Of a stretch of 13,085 bases of DNA, positions 1-7,500 are shown piece by piece. The stretch's first letter is position 1; the number at the start of each line of letters is the position of its first letter. The notes under the pieces were generated by a model. That model was not told the DNA's origin. It worked only from the letters and a program-made list of their open reading frames with translations, and made no database searches. This DNA comes from Pseudomonadota bacterium. GTDB taxonomy: Bacteria; Pseudomonadota; Gammaproteobacteria; Burkholderiales; Burkholderiaceae_D. The DNA is taken from contig JAEYIG010000094.1 of the NCBI GenBank assembly GCA_023409175.1, positions 1-13,085 on the forward strand, written 5' to 3'. The position numbers and the translations under genes are program-made.

Positions 1-287
1 TTCTGGTCGCTGCGGCCATCAGTATCGCTGCCGGCTGTCTGCTCTGGAAAAAGCTTGAATGGAAATCGGTTCGTTTTGCCATTGGCGCACTTTGGGTGAT
101 CGGGCCTTTGTCAATTATATTGGTCGGCGTGTATTTTTTTATGACTTTCGGTACGGAGATGATGAACGAATTTCTGAAAGACGCGTTTGGTACCCTGGCG
201 AAATCGGTTTTCTGGGCGGCTGTCTGGACCGCTTATCTGCTCAAATCGAGACGCGTCAGAAACACTTACGTCCGTGAAACCCCTTAA
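1..287 (+). CDS. C-terminal part of a small membrane protein, DUF2569-like (5' end outside window)
   Basis: The frame is open from the first complete codon at 3 to a TAA stop at 285-287, giving 94 visible residues; the true start lies upstream. Two hydrophobic stretches are seen directly, one right at the window edge (LVAAAISIAAG) and one around IGPLSIILVGVYFFM. They are followed by an amphipathic region, a third hydrophobic piece (VFWAAVWTAYLL) and a basic tail KSRRVRNTYV. An ending of the type W-x-x-Y-hydrophobic-K-S-x-R-V-x-x-T-[FY]-V is what I recall for DUF2569 (YdgK-like) inner-membrane proteins, whose function is unknown. The family call is from memory of this ending and is moderate. 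The protein is integral to the inner membrane by inference. It converges on the YeiH gene, and its stop codon lies in the loop of the hairpin at 274-299. Nothing in the sequence indicates a substrate or partner. Confidence 0.6.
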   Translation, partial: LVAAAISIAAGCLLWKKLEWKSVRFAIGALWVIGPLSIILVGVYFFMTFGTEMMNEFLKDAFGTLAKSVFWAAVWTAYLLKSRRVRNTYVRETP

Positions 288-299
288 AAGGGGCTTCAC
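274..299. terminator. Hairpin between convergent genes (probable bidirectional terminator)
   Basis: The arms GTGAAACCCC (274-283) and GGGGCTTCAC (290-299) enclose a 6-base TTAAAA loop. Read on the minus strand, all ten positions pair, one of them as a G-U wobble. On the plus strand the same position is an A/C mismatch. It sits between the ends of the upstream plus-strand gene and the minus-strand yeiH gene, where a shared terminator is expected. No clear T-tract follows on either strand, so termination efficiency is unclear. The TAA stop of the plus-strand gene (285-287) lies inside the loop. Confidence 0.55.
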
Positions 300-317
300 G
301 CCAAATTCAAACCGTTT

Positions 318-1250
318 TCAAATCAACTCGATGACGGTAAAGCTCAGCACGCTGATGAATACCCAGAGGATGACGCCGAACAGGATGGCCTTGATGCCGA
401 CTTTTTTGATGACGTCAATGGACAGGTCGGTGCCGATCAGAAAGAGAGTGACAGCAAAACCGATTTTGGCGACCATCAGGATATTCATCACCAGCAGTGC
501 GGGCAATGGCAAAAATGTATTGGCGACCATTGCCAGCGTGAAGAACAGGATGAACCAGGGTTTGTAGACCTTGTCGGTTTTCTGTTTGAAGAAAAGCGAT
601 GTCACGATGGCGACCGGGATGATCCACAAGGCACGGGTCAGTTTGACGGTCGTGGCGACTTTCAGGGCTTCCTCGCCGTATGCGGCTCCCGCCCCGACGA
701 CGGAAGAGACGTCATGGATAGCGATGGCTGCCCATGTCCCGAATTGTGTCTGGCTCATGCCGAAGTGATGGCCGAGGATAGGGAAGATGAACAGCGCGAT
801 GGCGTTCAGGATGAAAACGGTTCCGATGGAAACGGATATTTCCGTGTCTTTCGCTTTCACGATAGGCGCCACGGCGGCAATGGCGCTCCCGCCGCAAATG
901 GCCGTACCGGCAGAGATCAGGTAGGCAATTGTCCTTTCCAGCTTGAACAGTTTGCCGAGAATGACCCCGATCAGCAGGACGCCAAAGACGGAAACGATCG
1001 TAAAGGTGATGCCATCTTTTCCCGCTTTCAGCGCTTCATACATGTTCATGCCGAAACCAAGGCCGACCACGGAAAACTGGAGCAGGTATTTGGATGCCTT
1101 CTTGCTGTATTCGGGATAAGGGTTTTTGAAGAGCAGAGCGAAAATAAGGCCCATGAAAAGGGCGACCGGGATGGAGATGAAGGGCGTCAGGCAAAGCAGG
1201 AGCAGGATAAAAAACAGGATTTTGTTGACGCGCGTATTTTCTTTAAACAT
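318..1250 (-). CDS. yeiH: YeiH/UPF0324 family putative sulfate exporter, inner-membrane protein
   Basis: This 310-residue polytopic membrane protein has about nine or ten hydrophobic segments (roughly residues 9-41, 55-70, 81-100, 108-130, 140-160, 172-190, 206-222, 231-247, 250-273 and 287-307). Family hallmarks seen are SAGTAICGGSAIAA (113-126), the AIHDVSSVVGAG segment (177-188), KLTRALWIIP (203-212) and GTDLSID (273-279). Length and motifs match full-length UPF0324/YeiH proteins, described as putative sulfate exporters. The transported substrate is not proven for most members, so sulfate or sulfonate-derived anions should be read as inference. ATG at 1250 is chosen because it gives the expected short N-terminus before the first membrane helix and has a weak GTGA Shine-Dalgarno seven bases upstream. 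In enterobacteria the gene often neighbours a LysR regulator; none is visible here. It reads in the same direction as the glucan synthase upstream but is separated from it by 251 bases including a strong hairpin, so it is probably transcribed on its own. Confidence 0.9.
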   Translation of the reverse strand: MFKENTRVNKILFFILLLLCLTPFISIPVALFMGLIFALLFKNPYPEYSKKASKYLLQFSVVGLGFGMNMYEALKAGKDGITFTIVSVFGVLLIGVILGKLFKLERTIAYLISAGTAICGGSAIAAVAPIVKAKDTEISVSIGTVFILNAIALFIFPILGHHFGMSQTQFGTWAAIAIHDVSSVVGAGAAYGEEALKVATTVKLTRALWIIPVAIVTSLFFKQKTDKVYKPWFILFFTLAMVANTFLPLPALLVMNILMVAKIGFAVTLFLIGTDLSIDVIKKVGIKAILFGVILWVFISVLSFTVIELI

Positions 1251-1448
1251 AAGCTGATCACTTCGTGGTAATGGCAGATGGTTTGTTTTCCGGGTAAAAA
1301 AACAGGGTCTGCCAATTGAAATTTTTCCGACATGATACAGGATGAACCCGCTTTCAGCTTGCCTGATGGCAATGACACGATGATGTCTTCATAGCCGTTT
1401 TCTGGCTCAAACCCTCCAGACGCCAGAATTTTATTCCGAAATGAACGT

Positions 1449-1491
1449 ACACGATACCGGATTTCCCATCGAGGGCAATCCGGTATCGTGT
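1449..1491. terminator. Strong stem-loop downstream of the glucan synthase gene
   Basis: A perfect 14-bp inverted repeat has its left arm ACACGATACCGGAT at 1449-1462 and its right arm ATCCGGTATCGTGT at 1478-1491. Inside the 15-base loop a CCC/GGG pair (1465-1467 and 1473-1475) can lengthen the stem. It begins 11 bases beyond the TGA of the giant minus-strand gene, the normal place for its terminator. The only T-tract, CGTTTTT at 1492-1498, follows the hairpin on the plus strand. On the minus strand that tract is an A-run before the stem, and the stem is followed by ACGTTCATTTC. The structure is clear; its direction of action is not. Confidence 0.7.
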
Positions 1492-1501
1492 CGTTTTTGG
1501 A

Positions 1502-4500
1502 TCAGATCAGGGTCAGGGGCTCGGGATCGGTTTTGTCCCGGCCTGCCTTGACGGTGACCTGATGGTCTTTCTGGTCGTCTTCCAGCACAATGGAAGCGTC
1601 TGCCTGTTTGACGCTGTCGAGCCAGACCTGGGTTTCAGCCGAATCCGATTGCCCCTCCACGGTAATGTGATAGGTCGTGCACTTGTACCGGTAAACCACT
1701 TCCGCGGATGTCCATTCGGACGGCAGGCACGGGACGAAAACGAGATGCCCGTTTTCGAGCCTGACGCCCAGAAGCGATTCGAGAACCAGACGGTACATCC
1801 AGCCGGACGAACCTGTATACCACGACCAGCCGCCGCGTCCTGTGTGTGGCGAGACGGCATACACGTCCGCTGCGACAACGTAGGGTTCGACCTTGTACAG
1901 TCCGATTTCGTCCGGAGTCTGTCCGTGGTTGACCGGGTTGATGATCCTGAAGAGTTCCCAGGCCAGGTTGGTATTGCCCATTTTCGCAAAAGCCATTGAT
2001 GCCCAGATGGCGGCATGGGTGTACTGGCCACCGTTTTCCCTCACGCCCGGGACATAACCCCGGATATACCCCGGTTTCAGGTCGGACTTGTCAAATGGCG
2101 GGTCGAGCAACTGGATAAGATTCTTGTCACGGTTGACAAGGCGATGGTTCAGCGCATTCATGGCCTGACGGCTCCGTTTAGGATCGCCTGCTTCCGAAAG
2201 GACCGACCAGCTTTGCGAGATGGAATCCGTCGAGCATTCTTCATTGACGTGCGAACCCAGTGGTGTGCCGTCATCAAAGTAGGCGCGACGGTACCATTCG
2301 CCGTCCCACGCATTCTGTTCGATGTGCAGTTGCAGGCCTTTGGCTTCCTGCAGGCAGAGCTCGGCAAATGCCTTGTCGCTTACCTTGTCGGCCAGAACGG
2401 CGTATTCGTTCAGGACACGGTAGAGGAAGAACGCCAGCCAGACACTTTCGCCTTTGCCCCTGATGCCGACACGGTCCATGCCGTCGTTCCAGTCGCCCGA
2501 CCCCATCAGGGGCAGGCCGTGAACGCCGAATCTCAGCCCGTGCCGGATGGAACGGACGCAATGTTCGTACACAGTGCCTTCTTCAGGGGAACGCTGCGGC
2601 AGGTCGTAATATGATTCCTCGTCTTCCGGAACCGGACGCCCTTCGATAAAGTACCGTTTTTCGTCGAGGATACTCATGTCGCCTGTCGTCGTGATGTAAC
2701 GGCAGAGCGCCAGAGGCAACCACAGGTAATCGTCCGAACAGCGGGTACGGACGCCACGGCCTGACGGCGGATGCCACCAGTGCTGGACGTCGCCTTCGAC
2801 GAACTGGTGTTCGCAGCAGAGGAGGATCTGGTTCCTGAGAAGTGGCGGCTCGGTATGGATGACCGACATGGCGTCCTGCAACTGGTCGCGGAAACCGAAT
2901 GCGCCGCCGGACTGGTAAAAGCCGCTCCGTGCCCACAGGCGACACCCGATTGTCTGGTACATGAGCCAGCCGTTCGCCAGAACGTTCAGCGATGTGTCCG
3001 GTGTCTTGATGGAAACGGCTGACAGGGTCTTTTCCCAGTATTTCTGGACCTGAAGCAGCGCCAGTTCGGCCGCTTCGACGCTGCGGTAACGGTGGACGTA
3101 CTGGCTGGCGTCTGCGCTTCTCCGGCCTGCGGTACCGAGCATGAACTGGATTTCCCTTTCGGCTCCGGCGGCCAGCGTGAATGGTACCTGGATTGCGCCG
3201 CATGGATCGTAACCGGCACCCACCCGGTTGGACAGGTAGGCACGCGACATGGCGGCCGGATTTCTCAGGGTATTGTTGCGCCCGATGAATTCCGTCCGGT
3301 TGCCTGTGACTGTCCGGTTTGGCGTGTTGACGGCAAAGAAGGCGATCCGGTCGGCGAATTCCGTATTGTACGGGTTGCGTGCGAAGAGGGCACCGCTCAC
3401 GGGGTCGATTTCCGTGATTACGGATAACTGCGTTTTTTCACGCAATTCGCCCATCACCCAGTCCACATAACCTGTGGCGGAGAGCGAGCGGCTGACGCCG
3501 GATTCGTTTTTGACCTTCAGTACCGAATACTTGATGCTGTTTTCCAGTGCCACATAGATCCAGAGTTCGGTGCGGATGCCGTCTTCGACGTGTTCGAAAA
3601 CGCTGTACCCGAACCCGTGGCGGGAAACGTAATCGCCCCGGCCACGGCAAGGAAGCGGGGTTGGCGACCAGTAATGGCCGGTTTCCTCGTCACGAAGGTA
3701 GAACGCTTCGCCGCTGATATCGGATACCGGATCGTTTTCCCACGGGGTAAGGCGGAATTCATGGGCGTTCAGATCCCATGTGTAAGACTGTCCGCTTTCA
3801 CTCACGATCGTGCCGAAATTGGCATTCGCCATGACGTTGACCCATGGTGCAGGCGTTGCCGATTCTTCCTTGAGGTGAATGACGTATTCATCTCCGTGTT
3901 CCGAATAACCCCCCAGACCGTTATTCAGCAGCTTGTTGTCCGTGGTCAGTTTCGGCGGTTCGGACGGGACATAGGTGCGTGTCGTATGCAATGGCAGGAA
4001 CTTGCGGCGTTCCTTGCGTTCACTGCGTTTGATCTGCAGGGCCAGCGGGCCGTCCATATCCGAGATGATGATCCGGGCGACGGAAGAAATGAGTGTCCGG
4101 TCTTCCGGGGAAATCTGGTCGGCCTGCCTGACGAAAATGCCGCCCGGTTCGTTCAGTTCGGTCGCAAGGTGAGTCGATGAAATCAGGCCCATGATCTGTT
4201 CCTGCAGGACTTGCCGGTAACCGACATAATCCTCGTTCCAGATGACCAGATCGACTTTCAGGCCTTTCATGTGCCAGTAGGCATGTGCCTGGATCATCTG
4301 GCGCACGATATCGAGGTTTTCCTGTGCATGGATCTTGACCAGTACGATTGGAAGGTCGCCGGAAATCGCGTAGCTCCACAGGCCGGACTGGCCACGGTTG
4401 TTTTTGACCAGGACGGAACTGTCCGCACGGTATGCCGGGTTCGGGTAAATGACCGATCCGGCAAGCCGGGCGTAAAGTTGCGAGTCGGATTCGTCGGCAT

Positions 4501-7500
4501 TCAACTGGTGCAGGAAAGCCTGATTGTGTGTCCATGCCATTTCGAAAACACGGTCGGCCAGATAGCGGTCGTCGTATTTGTCGATCAGGCGCAGGCTTTC
4601 TTCCCTGTCGGTGGTGATACCGGCGACGTAGTCGATCACGACCGATTCCTCCGGCTCCAGTACCAGCTGGCACCGGATGGCGGCAACCGGATCGAGCACG
4701 GAACCCTGACTGTCGGACAGGGGCTCGCGGCTGGTCAGCGCCACCGGATCGGTTACCGTATTCATGCGGCCGAGGAATTTGCTCCGGTCCGTTTCGTAGG
4801 AAATGTCTTTGGCCTGCTTGTCATGGATGACCATCATGGCGAAGGCGAAAGGCGGTTTTTCCGTTTCGAAGCGTGGGCGGCGCGTACTGATGATCGAATT
4901 GAATTCCGGCACGATTTCGGTCTGGACGAACAGTTTGGAAAAAGCCGGATGTGACAGGTCGGCGATCGCGGGGGCAATCACCGTTTCCGAATAGCTGGTC
5001 AGTTCGACCGTGCGGGTTTTCGCCGAGCGGTTCGTGATCTTGTGGCGGCGCAATTCGATGTCGTCTTCAGGGGAAACGACGACTTCACAATGCGATTCGA
5101 TGCCATAGACTGTGCATCGGTATTCGGCGCGTCCTTCCGAGAAAATCGTTTCGTATTTGCCTTCTTCCTTACGCACGGGCTGGTAAGCGGTTGACCAGAA
5201 TTCCCCGTCGTCCAGGTCGCGCAAATAGAAGAATGTGCCCCAGTTATCCTGCGTGGTATCGGGTTTCCAGCGTGTGACGGCAAGGTTTTTCCAGTGACTG
5301 TAACCGCCGCCGGCATTGGTCGCCATGACGTGATAGGAACCGTTGGAGAGCAGCTGGACTTCCGGAATCCGCGTGTCGGCCGAGGTATAGACCCGGGTCG
5401 GCAATTCGGCAGGAATGGAGACCATCTGGGTTCTGGCGAGATTTGGTGCCCTTTCATAGTAGGCAATCGTTTTCGGAATCCGTTCGTGCAGGAGCGGCAA
5501 CGTGGCCTGCAACCATGGATCGGCGGCAAAACGCCTTTGCATCGGCTGTCCGAGCAGGTAGGATTCAAGCGACAGGAATCCCATGCCCTGATGATGGGCC
5601 ATGTACGAGCGGACGATGGCGTAATTCTGTCCGCGTGTCAGCCGTGCCTGCGTATAGTCGATCGCTTCGAAAAGGCCGTATTGTCCGGCGAAGCCCTTCT
5701 CTTCCAGTTCGATCAGGTTGTTGCACGCCATTTCAGGTTCGACCATGACCGAAAGCATGGTCGCATAAGGCGCGATGACCAGATCGTCAGCCAGTCCGCG
5801 TTTCAGGCCGAGACCCGGAACGCCGAAGGCGCGGTACTGGTAATTCAGGCGTGCATCGAACGCGTAATAGCCTGATTCAGAAATCCCCCAGGGCACGCCG
5901 CGTTGTTTGCCGTAATCCTTTTGCCTCATGACAGCGGCCTTGTGCGTCTGGTCCAGTAGGGTATTCTCATAGCTCGGCATGACCAGATGGGGCATGAGGT
6001 ATTCGAACATCGAACCGCTCCATGACAAGAGGATCGGATCGCCTCCGATCACCGTCATCATGCGGCCGAGCGCAAACCAGTTTTCCTGCGGGATCTGTCC
6101 CTGCGCGATGGCGATGAAACTGGTCAGGCGTGCTTCGGAAGCCAGCAGGTCGTAGTAACTGTTGTCGATTTTCCTGTCCGTGATGTTATAGCCGATCGAC
6201 AAAAGGTTGGTTGAATGGTCATAGAGGAAAGTGAAATCCATCTGCGAAAAGTCGTCGATTTGCCGGATCAGGCCTGCAAAGGCATCCAGCCGGTTCTGGG
6301 CTTCTTTCGAGGCTTTTCCGACGCATTCCGACAGTTCTTCGATGAGTCCCAGTTCTTCTTTTGTCGATTTTTTCTTCTGTTCCTCAAATGCGTCGAAAAG
6401 ATGCTGGGGCAGTTCCGAGAGATGCTGAAGGGTCATGTTCCTGTTCAGCTCGGAAATCAGGTTGGGTTTTTTCTGCCAGCCGTCAAGGTGAATCCATGGT
6501 GTCAGGTTCGACATTTCCTCAAGGTGCTGGTTGCACTGGCTCAAAAGCGCATTGCTCCAGAAACCGGACAGGGTCCTGTTGTCCCGTGTCGTGATGGGAA
6601 CCAGCGTCGTCAAAGTCTCGACAAGGTTGTGCAGCAGGTCGTACCGCTGCTTCAGGTTCAATTTCGCCAGTTTTTCGTATTTGGACAATTTGCGGTCAAT
6701 GTCGACGATCTGGGCACGGTAATGGTCATTGCCTTCGTCACGCAGCAATTCGAAAGTGTCCCTCAGTCCGTCAAGCAGCCGTCCGGTCAGGGCAGGCCGG
6801 TTTTTCTGTTCGGTCAGGCCTGACTTCAGCGTGAGCAGGTGGCCCGCCAGATTGCCGCTGTCGACGGAAGAAATGTATATCGGGTTCTGGAGCGGCTTCA
6901 AGGTCTTGGTGTCGTACCAGTTATAGAAGTGGCCGCGGTAGCGTTCCAGTTTGGCCATCGAATTGAACGTGTTCGACAATCGCGTGATCAGATGGCTGGT
7001 CGGGACGTAACCGAAATCGTTGGCGGCCAGATAGGACAGGAGCGCCAGGCCGATATTGGTCGGGGAAGTCCGGTGGGCGACGACGATTTCCGGTTTGGGC
7101 AAGGTTGCCGGATCGGCTTGCAGTTTTTCGTTAGGGGAGGAAAACGTCGGCATTTCCTGAATGTTGTCTGGCGGCAGCCAATTGTCTTCGGCACCGGCAT
7201 AGGCGTCGAAAAACGACCAGACTCTCCGGGACAGTTTCCGGAGGAAAAGTTTCTGTTTGTCCGTCAGTTCACGGATTTCCTTGTACGACGGCAGGCTCAT
7301 TTTCCAGCCGATGACTGGCGATATCAGCCAGAAGAAGATGAACAGGCTGGAAAAGGCGAATGCGTCGGGACGGAATGCGGAGACGGCAAAGGCCAGCGCC
7401 ACGGCGTAAGCCGGGGCAAACCACATGTTCCTGAAGTATGAGGAAACGTCACTGTCGTTCTTGCTGGCCATTGCGGAAGGCACCCACTGCATCATGTGAC

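Noticed and set aside
714..1271. 185-codon plus-strand frame opposite yeiH
   Set aside because: The translation is Asp/Gly/Gln-rich without any family resemblance, and it lies entirely antisense to a clear YeiH protein.
1251..1440. Possible promoter for yeiH (TTGGCA and TATCAT-like elements on the minus strand)
   Set aside because: No -35/-10 pair has acceptable spacing, so no site is called.
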